Of a stretch of 64,000 nt of DNA, positions 8,207 through 16,840 are shown piece after piece (position 1 is the first letter of the stretch; every line of letters starts with the position of its first letter). A model generated the notes under the pieces. It was not told the origin of the DNA and did not search any database. It was given only the letters and a program-made list of their open reading frames with translations. The position numbers were made by a program, and so were the translations under genes. Location: contig NZ_CP100763.1 of assembly GCF_024296685.1 (NCBI RefSeq), positions 3,534,001-3,598,000 on the forward strand, given 5' to 3'. The DNA comes from Natrinema marinum (GTDB taxonomy: Archaea > Halobacteriota > Halobacteria > Halobacteriales > Natrialbaceae).

Positions 8207-9553
8207 TCAGTCGAAGATATAGGCTGATCCTGATTCCTTTCCGTTCGGATCCTCGTCGCTTGGTGCACTGATAATAGCAGTGCCATCAGTCGATATCGAC
8301 ACTGAATCGCCGAACATATCTTCAGAGTCGCGGTCCTCTGCCGCTAATTTAGCCTGTTGATTCCATGTATCACCACTCGCCTTGAAGAGGTATGCCGATC
8401 CCTCGCTATCACCGCTCGAACCCATATCTTCGAAGCGAGCACCGATAAGAGCGGTACCATCGCCAGTCATTGACACTGAGCTGCCGAATTCGTCGTGTTC
8501 TTGGCCGTCGTCAGCGGCGAGTTTGGCCTGTTGCCTCCATTCACCGCTATCCGATTCGAAGTAATAAGCAGAACCTTCCATGTTACCGTTCAGACCGTCA
8601 CTACCGGCCGCACCGACGAGCGCAGCCATGCCGTCAGCCGATATTGATACTGAACTTCCGAATTCATCATTGTCTTTTCCGTCGTCTGCGGCGAGCTTAG
8701 CCTGCTGGCTCCATGCATCGCCATTCTCCACGAAAATATAGGCTACCCCTGAGTAACTACCATTCGGTTCGTCGACACCGATCGCACCGACGAGTGCGGT
8801 TGTGCCATCAGCCGATATTGAGGTAGAAGTACCAAACTCGTCACGGAGACTACCGTCCTCAGCCGCGAGTTTGGTACGTTGGCTCCATGTATCCCCGTTC
8901 GACTCAAATATATATGCCGACCCCGCCTCCAAGCCGTTCGGATCCTCATCCGCAACTGCGCTAATGAGCGCCGTGGATCCATCAGCCGATATCGATACTT
9001 CCCACCCGAATCCGTCTCGCGGGTCGCCATCTGTAGGCGCCAGCTTTGCCTGTTGGCTCCATCCGTCGCCACTTGCTTCGAATACGTAGGCTGACCCCGC
9101 ACTCTCGCTACCACCATTCGGATCCTCGTCACCGACCGCACCGACAAGCGCGACGGTGCCATCAGCTGATATCGACACTGATGCGCCGAAATAGTCTCGC
9201 GAATCGCCATCATTAGGAGCGAGCTTAGCCTGTTGACTCCATTCGTCGCCACTTGCTTCGAAGACATAGGCTGAACCCGCTCCCTTCCCGTTCGGATCCT
9301 CGTCGTAAGTCGCGCCAACGAGCGCGGTAGACCCATCAGTTGAGAGCGACACAGATCCGCCGAAATCATCGTTTGAGTCACCGTCGCTGGCCGCTATTTT
9401 CGTTGTTTGTGTCCGGAGACCTTCCTCTCCGAGGTCCGTTTGTGGGGATCCTTCACCTGGACCGTCATCTCCGCCTGAGCTACTACAACCGGCCAGCACC
9501 GAGATACCAGTTACACCTAACGAAGCCAAGAACTCTCGCCGTTGCCCTCCCAT
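8207..9553 (-). CDS. FG-GAP repeat lipoprotein, seven-bladed propeller
   Basis: A 448-aa exported protein with a lipobox after a short signal (SVLAGC, Cys22) and a Ser/Gly/Asp linker. Seven consecutive repeats of about 57 aa follow. Each has a D-x-FG-x-S-V-S-x-DG core, then TALVGA and GSAYVFE, ending in W-x-QQAKLA. The pattern matches integrin-alpha/FG-GAP blades with a calcium-binding-like D-x-D-x-N/DG loop, and seven units make a complete beta-propeller. It is likely displayed on the cell surface for adhesion or binding. The repeats are similar enough at DNA level to recombine. The final blade ends exactly at the stop. Confidence 0.85.
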   Translation of the reverse strand: MGGQRREFLASLGVTGISVLAGCSSSGGDDGPGEGSPQTDLGEEGLRTQTTKIAASDGDSNDDFGGSVSLSTDGSTALVGATYDEDPNGKGAGSAYVFEASGDEWSQQAKLAPNDGDSRDYFGASVSISADGTVALVGAVGDEDPNGGSESAGSAYVFEASGDGWSQQAKLAPTDGDPRDGFGWEVSISADGSTALISAVADEDPNGLEAGSAYIFESNGDTWSQRTKLAAEDGSLRDEFGTSTSISADGTTALVGAIGVDEPNGSYSGVAYIFVENGDAWSQQAKLAADDGKDNDEFGSSVSISADGMAALVGAAGSDGLNGNMEGSAYYFESDSGEWRQQAKLAADDGQEHDEFGSSVSMTGDGTALIGARFEDMGSSGDSEGSAYLFKASGDTWNQQAKLAAEDRDSEDMFGDSVSISTDGTAIISAPSDEDPNGKESGSAYIFD

Positions 9554-9688
9554 ACCAGAGGTCTCTAATCAACTGCAAAGAACATATTGTTCAGAATCGA
9601 AATTTGGCCCCATAATACAGCTAGTCGGAATTCTGATCAATACAGATCAGGCTAACTCCCTTTTGAAAATTCGAACAAAGAGTACATT
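9554..9688. other. Left boundary zone of the provirus remnant
   Basis: AT-rich spacer between the FG-GAP lipoprotein start and the AbrB-like gene. No copy of the CAU tRNA 3' end is visible here, so a left attachment site could not be assigned. Confidence 0.4.
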
Positions 9689-9877
9689 TCATTCTGTATC
9701 GATTCCCTCGACGAGCTCGAGCGACCACTGGCCGTCGTCAACGTGGCGGATGTGGATGTGGTGTTCGCCGTCGATCTCGCCATCTTCGTCAAGCAGTCCC
9801 TCAATGCGAAGATCATCTTTCGGCAGGGTCACACCGGCCGAGTTCTGGTCTAGCTTCCGGAGTTTGTTCAGTGCCAT
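9689..9877 (-). CDS. SpoVT/AbrB-like small DNA-binding protein (proviral)
   Basis: A 62-aa protein beginning MALNKLRKLDQNSAGVTLPK. The VTLPKDDLRIEGLLDEDGEI segment matches the swapped-hairpin AbrB fold, in which the L-P-K-D/L step and following loop are conserved. The C-terminus is acidic (HHIHIRHVDDGQWSLEL). Such genes are common in haloarchaeal proviruses and plasmids, often divergent from structural genes, as here (the next gene starts 89 bp away on the other strand). It probably represses that divergent promoter. The upstream in-frame extension overlaps the divergent gene and is not used. Confidence 0.75.
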   Translation of the reverse strand: MALNKLRKLDQNSAGVTLPKDDLRIEGLLDEDGEIDGEHHIHIRHVDDGQWSLELVEGIDTE

Positions 9878-9908
9878 ACGACGAGGCGGGCAACCCGCCT
9901 TGGTATAA

Positions 9909-10400
<492 letters not shown>

Positions 10401-10416
10401 ACTGGAGGGATAGAAC

Positions 10417-10680
10417 ATGAGACCGCGTTTTTCGACGGTTCTGATGGCGTTGCTCCTGCTCGTGGCACTCATCGGCTTCACCGTGACTGGCACCGCGCAG
10501 ACGGTGGACTATGAGACCAACGAGACGGTCGCGCTCACGAACGACACCGAGCCGATCGCCGTTTCGGTCGACTGGAACGAATCGATCGCCGACCCGGCCA
10601 ACACCTCGGCGACGGTCACGTTTTACAACGCGACTGAGTATCAGAACGACTCGGCGAACGCAACCATCGCCCTCGAGGTC
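10417..10680 (+). pseudogene. Truncated secreted proviral protein
   Basis: Begins MRPRFSTVLMALLLLVALIG with a clear signal peptide to about residue 28. A threonine/asparagine-rich extracellular part follows, with several N-x-S/T sites (NET, NDT, NES, NTS). After NATIALE (about 10677) the reading frame continues only by chance to 10962, antisense to the neighbouring DUF7845-like gene. The protein therefore lost its C-terminus. The loss coincides with a CTCGAG sequence shared by both genes at the junction. It is likely a former virus surface or envelope protein. Confidence 0.7.
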
Positions 10681-11292
10681 GGAAAGATAGTGCGCGACCT
10701 TCTGGAGCACACCGGCCGACGAGAGCTTTTCAGCCCACTCACGGCGAATCCGAACGTAGCGCTCGTACGCCCACATTCGGCTCGCATCGTGCGGCTCGGC
10801 CCGGAAGTACTCCGGGTGAACACGCTCGCCCGCGTGCTCGAACACCGCGGCGAAGAACTCCGGCAGCAACTCGAGGCCGCGCTCAGGCTCGATGTTACTC
10901 GTGTGGAACTCGACGTCGACGCCGTCAATCTCACCGACCTGATTCTCCCACGGGAGCTGTAACCGCTCGCCGGTCTCCCAATGACGCATGTTCGGAAACC
11001 GGGGCGAGAGATTGAACGACGCCTTTCGCTCGCCGCGCCCACGGCCCACGATATCCCACTCGTAGAGCCGTTCAGCGTTGATTCCATCCGACAGTCGCGG
11101 CGCGAACCCCGACTTACTATAGCGCACCTCCAGGTGCCACGGCTCGCCGTCGACTTCGGTGTCGATCTCGAGATAGCCCTCAAAGGGCGGCCCGAGCATC
11201 ACCGACGACAGCGCATCGTAAGGCCCGCGGCCCCAGTCGGGCCACTTCCAGCGGCCCTCGATCTCGTGCGGTGTCGTCTCGACTTGGGACAC
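10671..11292 (-). pseudogene. 3'-truncated DUF7845-like proviral protein
   Basis: Starts MSQVETTPHEIEGRWKWPDW and runs about 205 codons of credible protein, including EGYLEIDTEVDGEPWHLEVR, LSPRFPNM and RMWAYERYVRI, to LQKVAHYLSDLEG. From there the frame enters the opposite-strand secreted gene and becomes arginine-rich noise to 10384. The family (DUF7845, by recall) occurs in haloarchaeal viruses and proviruses, with a probable DNA-related role. The C-terminal part is missing. The start overlaps the end of the zinc-ribbon gene upstream (stop at 11295), so it belongs to a four-gene minus-strand operon. Confidence 0.7.
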
Positions 11293-11294
11293 CG

Positions 11295-11591
11295 CTACTC
11301 ACCTCGGTCGCGCTCGCTCTCGAGCAAGCCGATGAGTACCGTTACGGGATTCCACCACGTCGCGCTCTGACAGCCGTAGCAGACGTGCTTGAACGACGTG
11401 CAATCACTCGCCTTGAGGGCGGTCGGATCGGCCCGAGGGTGTTGATCCATTTCCTCGAGGCTCGCGCGTTTGACGCGCGTCCGCCCACAGCCCACGCAGA
11501 CAGCGTCGACGGGAATACCGAACTTCCCGGCCGCCGGGTTCGCTAGCTCGGCCTCGAGGTCTCGGCCGTCCCGATCGGTGTCGACGCTCAC
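11295..11591 (-). CDS. Proviral zinc-ribbon protein
   Basis: A 98-aa protein starting at a GTG (complement of 11589-11591) that overlaps the TGA of the upstream gene in a GTGA, a classic coupled arrangement. Two CxxC pairs (CVGCG about residue 32 and CYGCQ about residue 76) should bind one zinc. A central basic/acidic segment (RTRVKRASLEEMDQHPR) lies between them. Small zinc-ribbon proteins of this kind are frequent in haloarchaeal viral operons. Nucleic-acid or protein binding is likely but unproven. Confidence 0.7.
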   Translation of the reverse strand: MSVDTDRDGRDLEAELANPAAGKFGIPVDAVCVGCGRTRVKRASLEEMDQHPRADPTALKASDCTSFKHVCYGCQSATWWNPVTVLIGLLESERDRGE

Positions 11592-12187
11592 CGCGAATCA
11601 CCCACAGTTACGACCGGATCGGCAGAAGCGACAGCCACCAACGCCACTGTGGGGGTAATCGTAGTACCTGCTGAAAGACCGAAACCGCGGGTAATCCAGC
11701 GGAACATCCCGCTCAAGCCGCTACTCTTGATCTCACCCGGGCCAGTACTCACGAAAGACCTATCTAACAACTTTCCTATGAGTAGGCCATGGTGAAACAC
11801 ACTGAGGGGGAGCCCGTGGACAATAGAAATGGGAGTTTGGCCAAGACTGCACTCGATACAGCCATGCGGGCTATCCAGTTCCTGCTGGTGGCGATAGCCG
11901 TGGGTATGCTCCTGATCGCTGGGATTAGCATCCACTTCCCCATTCAACTGGCGTTGAAAGTAGCGGGGGCCGGAGCGATTGGGGCCGTCCTTATCGAAGT
12001 CATCTATTTCGGCCAGCTCAGCCAGTAGAGCTGTATCGCTCAAGGGATGTCCGCCGTCGGCCCAAACCTCCCGGTCCTCGAGCGCACGCCGAACGTCCGC
12101 GTCGGTCGCTTGATGGGCCGGATGGGCGATAGGCGTCCGACTCTCGACATCGTACAGCCGACTCGCCGGAACGAACTCGTCACGCAT
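11588..12187 (-). CDS. Proviral protein of unknown function
   Basis: Starts MRDEFVPASRLYDVESRTPI at 12187, overlapping the preceding zinc-finger gene by 8 bp. The first ~63 residues (PAHQATDADVRRALEDREVW, LLAELAEIDDF) look like an authentic small haloviral protein. The remaining ~135 residues are antisense to a plausible membrane-protein gene (11789-12028) and have unusual composition. The true protein may thus have been about 65-75 aa, with its 3' end replaced. The frame nonetheless ends in a GTGA overlap with the next gene, which argues for continuity. Both readings remain open. Confidence 0.5.
   Translation of the reverse strand: MRDEFVPASRLYDVESRTPIAHPAHQATDADVRRALEDREVWADGGHPLSDTALLAELAEIDDFDKDGPNRSGPRYFQRQLNGEVDANPSDQEHTHGYRHQQELDSPHGCIECSLGQTPISIVHGLPLSVFHHGLLIGKLLDRSFVSTGPGEIKSSGLSGMFRWITRGFGLSAGTTITPTVALVAVASADPVVTVGDSR
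11789..12028 (+). CDS. Small two-helix membrane protein, antisense to proviral operon
   Basis: A 79-aa frame with a polar N-terminus and two hydrophobic segments, AIQFLLVAIAVGMLLIAGI (about 30-48) and LALKVAGAGAIGAVLIEVIY (about 54-73). It looks like a genuine short membrane protein. It lies opposite the C-terminal part of the 11588-12187 frame, so at most one of the two is fully coding here. It may be an inserted gene. Function is unknown. Confidence 0.5.
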   Translation: MVKHTEGEPVDNRNGSLAKTALDTAMRAIQFLLVAIAVGMLLIAGISIHFPIQLALKVAGAGAIGAVLIEVIYFGQLSQ

Positions 12188-12419
12188 CGGCCTCACCTCC
12201 GTGGCGGCCGAGCGACGTTTCCGGATCGGGGATCGATACGTCGACGCCAGCTGCAGAGCCACGGCTCAGTCGCGCGTAGGTATCGCAGTCGCCACAGCGG
12301 TGGGCGCGATTGTCGTCGTCACCGAAGACGCGACGGAACCGGTCCGTGACGTGGGCACCGCAGTGACAACACGTCGAGTTGTCGACCGAGGACCAAGGCG
12401 TGACCGTCACGCCGACCAT
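12180..12419 (-). CDS. DUF7563-like zinc-finger protein (proviral)
   Basis: A 79-aa protein with CCHCGAHVTDRFRRVFGD and HRCGDCDTYARL. The two CxxC pairs separated by about 20 residues match a small haloarchaeal zinc-finger family found in proviruses (recalled as DUF7563). It is the first gene of a minus-strand run (12419 to 10671) with overlapping starts and stops, consistent with one transcript. It probably binds nucleic acid. The region between it and the tRNA (12420-12587) has no gene. Confidence 0.7.
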   Translation of the reverse strand: MVGVTVTPWSSVDNSTCCHCGAHVTDRFRRVFGDDDNRAHRCGDCDTYARLSRGSAAGVDVSIPDPETSLGRHGGEADA

Positions 12420-12587
12420 CCCGTTTCGGCTACTAATTTCGCAAGACGGCGACGACCCGAAACCAGCGACTGGTTCGGTTCAGGTTCAGAGGGGTGTCGT
12501 GCGAAAACGGAAAAACCGATCGTCGTACTGTTCAGGGCCCGCTCAGCGGCCGAAGAGGATTCGGCCACAGTTCGGGTTTTTGCGGAT

Positions 12588-12661
12588 GGGCCCTGACGGA
12601 TTCGAACCATCGACCACTCGGTTATGAGCCGAGCGCTCTCACCAGACTGAGCTAAGGGCCC
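12588..12661 (-). tRNA. tRNA with CAU anticodon (Met elongator or Ile2)
   Basis: 74 nt forming a full cloverleaf. The acceptor GGGCCCT pairs AGGGCCC, the anticodon arm CTCGG-CTCATAA-CCGAG gives anticodon CAU, and the T arm is GATGG-TTCGAAT-CCGTC. No intron is present and no CCA is encoded. CAU may be elongator Met or, after agmatidine modification, Ile (AUA). Haloarchaeal elongator tRNA-Met genes often contain an intron, which mildly favours Ile2. A TATA-like GTTAATTAC (12687-12695 region) sits about 28 bp upstream. The 3' end faces the provirus remnant, the expected integration side. Confidence 0.93.
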
Positions 12662-12732
12662 GTCAATCGGGAGAAATCGTGCGCAGTAATTAACACTTGC
12701 TGTCCGTTCCGCTCACAAGAAAAAACGGGGTC

Positions 12733-12861
12733 CTACGCGGTCAGCGCCTCGAGCTCGTCGTCACTGAGCTCTGCCGCAAGCTCGTCCTCGCTGTGGGACT
12801 CGAGGATCTCTTCGCGCTCCTCGGCGTCGAGTTCGGTGACGGTTTCGAAGTGGTGGCACAT
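12733..12861 (-). CDS. Small conserved acidic protein
   Basis: A 42-aa frame beginning MCHHFETVTELDAEEREEIL and ending ELSDDELEALTA. The charge pattern and start are typical of short haloarchaeal proteins, and the MCHHF start suggests a conserved metal or thiol function, but no fold can be assigned. It lies between tRNA-CAU and the moaB-like gene. The upstream extension of the frame is arginine-rich and is not used. Confidence 0.6.
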   Translation of the reverse strand: MCHHFETVTELDAEEREEILESHSEDELAAELSDDELEALTA

Positions 12862-12950
12862 AGCACTCGAAGGCACGCGAGCGCTGTCAATAAAGGCTGG
12901 TTCAGGCGTACTGACCGCTCGCTCGAGGAACGATCGAGCGCCCTGCCGAC

Positions 12951-13535
12951 CTACTCTTCCTGATAATCCGCGAGCGTCTGGTCGTTCGCACCGGCGCGGT
13001 GGCGCGTCGCCAGACCGGCGAGGTGGGGCGTCTCGGGGACGATCAGTTCCTCGCAGGCGGTCTCGCAGGCGCTCTTGCTGCCGGGCAGGCAGAACACCGG
13101 CGTGTCGACGGCGATCCCCGCCGTCGCGCGCGAGGCCATCGCACGCGTTCCGACTTCGTCCCACGAGAGCGAGCGGAACAGTTCGCCGAAGCCGGGGAGT
13201 TCGCGCTCGAACAACGACGCGGTCGCCTCCGGGGAGACGTCGTCGGCGGTGACGCCCGTGCCGCCGGTGGTACAGACTACGTCGATGTCGCGCCGGGCGA
13301 CCAGCCCGCGGACGGCGGTCCGGATCGCCGAGTAGTCGTCGCGAACGAGCAGTCGCTCGAGTACCTCGTGGCCCTCGGCCTCGAACGCTTCCTGAATCGT
13401 GTTTCCGCCCGGATCGTCGGGATCTGCTTCGGCCGCACGTGAACTCGAGACGGTCACGATCCCGACGTGGAGTGGATCGATGATATCGTGGCCGTGATGG
13501 TCGGTACTCCGTCGGTCGTCGCCGTCGCTGGTCAT
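12951..13535 (-). CDS. moaB: MoaB/Mog-family molybdopterin protein
   Basis: A 194-aa protein of the MoCF-binding fold. It has an N-terminal strand HVGIVTVSSSR, the nucleotide/pterin motif VCTTGGTGVTADDVSPEA (about 105-122), a conserved LPGFGELFRSLSWDEVGTRAM helix and the loop CLPGSKSACETA. In this family MoaB/MogA adenylylate molybdopterin before metal insertion, in the cytosol. Archaeal members are usually called MoaB. The N-terminal histidine/aspartate tail is typical of haloarchaea. No other molybdenum cofactor genes are adjacent. Confidence 0.9.
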   Translation of the reverse strand: MTSDGDDRRSTDHHGHDIIDPLHVGIVTVSSSRAAEADPDDPGGNTIQEAFEAEGHEVLERLLVRDDYSAIRTAVRGLVARRDIDVVCTTGGTGVTADDVSPEATASLFERELPGFGELFRSLSWDEVGTRAMASRATAGIAVDTPVFCLPGSKSACETACEELIVPETPHLAGLATRHRAGANDQTLADYQEE

Positions 13536-13732
13536 ACGGCTATGTCACGGCCGGAAGACGTTAATCCCTGCCCAACGGGTGTGACTATCCCGCGATCCGT
13601 GTTCGACCACGATCGACCTCACTGCGTTCGGCCGCGTGCGACTCGCGTGTCCGAGTCGTGACTGGCTCGCTCTTGCGGAATCGGGGTTCGCTCGGAGCTA
13701 CCGCTTCTCGCGAAGTGACGTTCCCCAAAAGC

Positions 13733-13804
13733 GCCGAAGCCAGGACTCGAACCTGGGACAACCTCGTTAACAGCGAGGTGCTCTACCATCTGAGCTACTT
13801 CGGC
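13733..13804 (-). tRNA. tRNA-Asn (GUU)
   Basis: A 72-nt cloverleaf: acceptor GCCGAAG/CTTCGGC, D arm GCTC-AGATGGTAG-AGC, anticodon arm CCTCG-CTGTTAA-CGAGG with anticodon GUU, T arm CCAGG-TTCGAGT-CCTGG. There is no intron and no encoded CCA. An AT-rich CTATCAAA (complement of about 13827-13834) lies about 27 bp upstream, a plausible TATA box. The neighbouring cca gene encodes the enzyme that adds the missing CCA end. Confidence 0.96.
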
Positions 13805-13899
13805 TCATCCATTGGTAGCCGGGTCGATTTGATAGGGCTTTCGTTTTCGCTGCCGGCGGTTCGACACCCTTTCACGCGGGGCTCGAGTAATCCCACGCG

Positions 13900-15288
13900 A
13901 TGAGCGAGGAGGACGTTGACAGCGACGAGTCAGGGCGGCCGGACCTCGAGCGGGTCGTCGCCGAGATCCGCGCTGCGGTCACCCCCGACGAGGACGAACG
14001 CGCTCGACTCCGCGAGGTCGCCGATCGGCTCATCGACCGGGCCGAACGCGCCGCGACCGATCTGTGTGCCGACGCCGACGTGCTACAGGTGGGCTCGACG
14101 GCCCGCGACACGTGGATCAGCGGCGACCGAGACATCGACGTCTTCGTCCGCTTTCCGCCCGACCTCGACCGCGAAACGCTCGAGGCGTACGGCCTCGAGG
14201 TCGGCCACGAGACGCTGCCGGCGGGCCACGAGGAGTACGCCGAACACCCCTACGTGAAGGGAACGGTCGAGGGGTTCGACGTCGACGTCGTCCCCTGCTT
14301 TCGCCTCGAGTCGGCGACCGAGATCCGCTCGGCGGTCGATCGAACGCCGTTTCACACCCGCTATCTCCAGGCCAGACTCGACGACGACCTCGCTGGCGAT
14401 GTCCGCGTGACGAAGCAGTTCCTCACCGGAATCGGCGTCTATGGCAGCGACCTTCGAACGCAGGGCTTCAGCGGCTACCTCACCGAACTGCTCGTCTGCG
14501 AGTACGGCGGCTTCCGGCCGCTGCTCGAGGCCGCGGCCGACTGGCAGCCGCCGGTCGAACTCGATCCCGAGGACCACGGCCGCGCGAGTTTTGGCGATCC
14601 GCTGGTCGTTATCGATCCAACCGACCCCGAGCGCAACGTCGCGGCGGTCTGCTCGCCGGCCAACGTTGCTCGTCTCCAGCACTACGCCCGCGCGTTCCTC
14701 GACGACCCGCGCACCGACAGCTTCGAATCCGTCGAGTGCGACCCGCTGACGGAAGCGGACCTCCGCAATCACCTCGCGCGCCGAGCCACCACGCCCGTCG
14801 CCGTCCGGTTCGATGCGCCCGACCTCGTCGAGGATCAGCTCTACCCCCAGCTCCGAAAGTCGCTCGCGGGGATCACTCAGGGACTGGACGACCGCGGGTT
14901 CGACGTCTTCCGGGCGACGACGTTCGCCGACGAGACGGCCGCCGTCTTCGCGGAACTGGCGGTCAGCGAGCGTCCCGCCGTCGAACGCCACGAGGGGCCG
15001 CCGGTCTCCGTCCGCGACCACGCGACCGGGTTTTACAGCGCGTACGCCGACGATCCCGACGCCTACGGCCCCTTCATCGAGGGCGATCGCTACGTTACCG
15101 AGCGCGACCGCGAGTTCACCACCGCGCGCGCGTTCCTCGAGAGCGACCGGCTCTTCGATGTCGGCCTCGGCGCACACGTCGAGACGGCGCTCGAAGACGG
15201 CTACGAGGTACTGGTCGGCGAGGAGATCGCGGCGTTACTCGATGAGTTCGGGACGGAACTCGCGACCTACTTCGATCCGCGGCCCTGA
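13900..15288 (+). CDS. cca: CCA tRNA nucleotidyltransferase, class I archaeal
   Basis: A 462-aa enzyme that adds CCA to tRNA 3' ends from CTP and ATP. The nucleotidyltransferase signature is visible as GS at 65-66, the carboxylates in DRDIDVF (Asp78, Asp80) and a third acidic site in DVDVVPCF (about 127-129). The central and C-terminal parts follow the archaeal class I enzyme (KQFLTGIGVYGSDLRTQGFSG; FSGYLTELL). Length is normal. The start ATG lies shortly downstream of a divergent tRNA-Asn. None of the three tRNA genes in this window encodes CCA, so the enzyme is needed for their maturation. Confidence 0.97.
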   Translation: MSEEDVDSDESGRPDLERVVAEIRAAVTPDEDERARLREVADRLIDRAERAATDLCADADVLQVGSTARDTWISGDRDIDVFVRFPPDLDRETLEAYGLEVGHETLPAGHEEYAEHPYVKGTVEGFDVDVVPCFRLESATEIRSAVDRTPFHTRYLQARLDDDLAGDVRVTKQFLTGIGVYGSDLRTQGFSGYLTELLVCEYGGFRPLLEAAADWQPPVELDPEDHGRASFGDPLVVIDPTDPERNVAAVCSPANVARLQHYARAFLDDPRTDSFESVECDPLTEADLRNHLARRATTPVAVRFDAPDLVEDQLYPQLRKSLAGITQGLDDRGFDVFRATTFADETAAVFAELAVSERPAVERHEGPPVSVRDHATGFYSAYADDPDAYGPFIEGDRYVTERDREFTTARAFLESDRLFDVGLGAHVETALEDGYEVLVGEEIAALLDEFGTELATYFDPRP

Positions 15289-15306
15289 GCCCGCTCGCCG
15301 GTCGAT

Positions 15307-16338
15307 CTACGTATCGCCGAGATCCGCGTCGAGGTCGTGGGCCTCGAGTACGTCCTCGAGTGCCGATGCCGCCTTTTCGCCGGGTTCGTCGTCGGGTTCG
15401 ATCGGTTCCCGCCCGTCGAAGGTCTCGTGGACGATCGCCACGCTGTCGGCGAGGACGTCGAGCCCGTAGCCCCCCTCGAGAATGAACGCCAGCGCGGCGT
15501 CGGTGTCGTCGGCCAGCGTTCGCATCCGGTCAGTCATCAGCGCGTACGCCTCCGTCGAGAGGCGGATCCGCGAGATGGGGTCGTGGCGGTGGGCATCGAA
15601 GCCGGCGCTAATGAGCAAGAGATCGGGATCGTACTCGGTCAGCGCGGCGGTGATCGGTCCCTCGATGGCGGCCAGATACTCGTTGTCGTCGGTCCCGGCT
15701 GGCATCGGCACGTTCATCGTCGTCCCCTCGCCGTCTCCTTCACCGATTTCGTCGACCGCACCGGTGCCGGGATAGAGCCCCTTCTCGTGGAGCGAGACAA
15801 AGAAGACGTCGCCCCGGTCGTAGAAGATGTCCTGGGTCCCGTTGCCGTGGTGGACGTCCCAGTCGACGATCGCGACCCGGTCGACATCGTACTCGTCGTG
15901 ATCGAGGGCGTGCTGGGCGGCGACGGTCACGTTGTTGACGAAGCAAAACCCCATCGCGTCGTCGTAGACGGCGTGGTGGCCCGGCGGCCGACCGATCGAA
16001 AACGGCGTTTCACGTCCCGTCGCGCCCTCGAGCGCTTCCTCGGCTGCCCAACAGGCCAGTCCCGCACTTTGGGATGCGGCGTCCCACGTCGCCTCGACGG
16101 CGGTGGTGTCGGGGTCCCAGCTACCGCCGCCCTCCGCGCAGAACTCTCGGACGGACTCGAGGTACTCCCGGTCGTGGACGGCGGCCATCGCGTCCATGTC
16201 GCAGGGGTCGGCTTCGACGTACTCGACGCCGTGTTTTCGCTTCAGTCGCTCCCGAATCGCCCGTAGCCGGTCCGGCGACTCGGGGTGGCGCGAACCGGGA
16301 TCGTGTGCGAGACAGGTCTCGCTGTAGCCGAACTGCAT
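15307..16338 (-). CDS. Histone deacetylase-family (AcuC-like) amidohydrolase
   Basis: A 343-aa class I/II deacetylase-fold enzyme with all active-site elements: the HPE motif near 18-20, the charge-relay pair in RPPGHHA (His121-His122), zinc ligands in DWDVHHGNGTQ (Asp161, His163), a third ligand in GFDAH near 250 and the ILEGGY loop. It should remove acetyl groups from lysines or polyamines in the cytosol. Its stop-to-start spacing from the upstream doublet histone is 4 bp, so both are on one transcript. That makes histone deacetylation an attractive idea, but not proven. Confidence 0.93.
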   Translation of the reverse strand: MQFGYSETCLAHDPGSRHPESPDRLRAIRERLKRKHGVEYVEADPCDMDAMAAVHDREYLESVREFCAEGGGSWDPDTTAVEATWDAASQSAGLACWAAEEALEGATGRETPFSIGRPPGHHAVYDDAMGFCFVNNVTVAAQHALDHDEYDVDRVAIVDWDVHHGNGTQDIFYDRGDVFFVSLHEKGLYPGTGAVDEIGEGDGEGTTMNVPMPAGTDDNEYLAAIEGPITAALTEYDPDLLLISAGFDAHRHDPISRIRLSTEAYALMTDRMRTLADDTDAALAFILEGGYGLDVLADSVAIVHETFDGREPIEPDDEPGEKAASALEDVLEAHDLDADLGDT

Positions 16339-16342
16339 TTGC

Positions 16343-16774
16343 TCACTCGAACAGCGAGAAGTACGTCTCGATGTCGTCGTCGGTGATGGTGCGCCGGTCG
16401 GCGTGGTGTGCGAGGATCGTCGCCGCCCGGGCGACGTTGTCCGCGTAGTCCTCGAGGATGTCGGCCAGGGCGACGCGGGCGTCCATCGAGACGCGATAGC
16501 GGTTGTCGATCTCCAGTCTGGCGATCCGATCGACCGGCGCGACCGGCAACTCGAGGTCGTCCTTGTCGACGACGCGCTCGACGCCGAAATCCTGGGCCAT
16601 CAGCGTCTTGCGGCCGTCCGCCGTGGCCTCTTCAGCGGCGTCGATCGCGAGTTCGCTCCCGTGTTCCTGAATCCGCGTTGCGAGTTCCTTCGACGCGTCG
16701 GCACTCACCCGAAGATCGCCCGCGTTCCGCCGGATGATCGTGTCCACCGGGGCGAACGGGAGTTCGACGTTCAT
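16343..16774 (-). CDS. Doublet archaeal histone
   Basis: A 143-aa protein containing two fused histone folds. The first is about 1-68 (LPFAPVDTIIRRNAGDLRVS, KTLMAQDFGV) and the second about 74-143 (LPVAPVDRIARLEIDNRYRVS, RRTITDDDIETYF). Each repeat begins with a conserved L-P-x-A-P-V-D. Haloarchaeal histones are acidic fused dimers that bind DNA or regulate transcription. The gene is first in a two-gene operon with the deacetylase-like enzyme. The ATG at 16774 follows AT-rich DNA suited to a nearby TATA box. Confidence 0.95.
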   Translation of the reverse strand: MNVELPFAPVDTIIRRNAGDLRVSADASKELATRIQEHGSELAIDAAEEATADGRKTLMAQDFGVERVVDKDDLELPVAPVDRIARLEIDNRYRVSMDARVALADILEDYADNVARAATILAHHADRRTITDDDIETYFSLFE

Positions 16775-16840
16775 ATAATCATAGGCGAAGCTAACTCCCT
16801 TAACGCTTTTCCTAGGCGGTCAATGAGGTTGCTCGCGCCG

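Noticed and set aside
10690-10962. C-terminal extension of the secreted proviral protein
   Set aside because: It is antisense to the DUF7845-like gene, whose codons clearly carry the protein signal.
12420-12587. Small plus-strand gene between the zinc-finger gene and the tRNA
   Set aside because: The frame runs into the tRNA gene on the opposite strand and has no conserved features.
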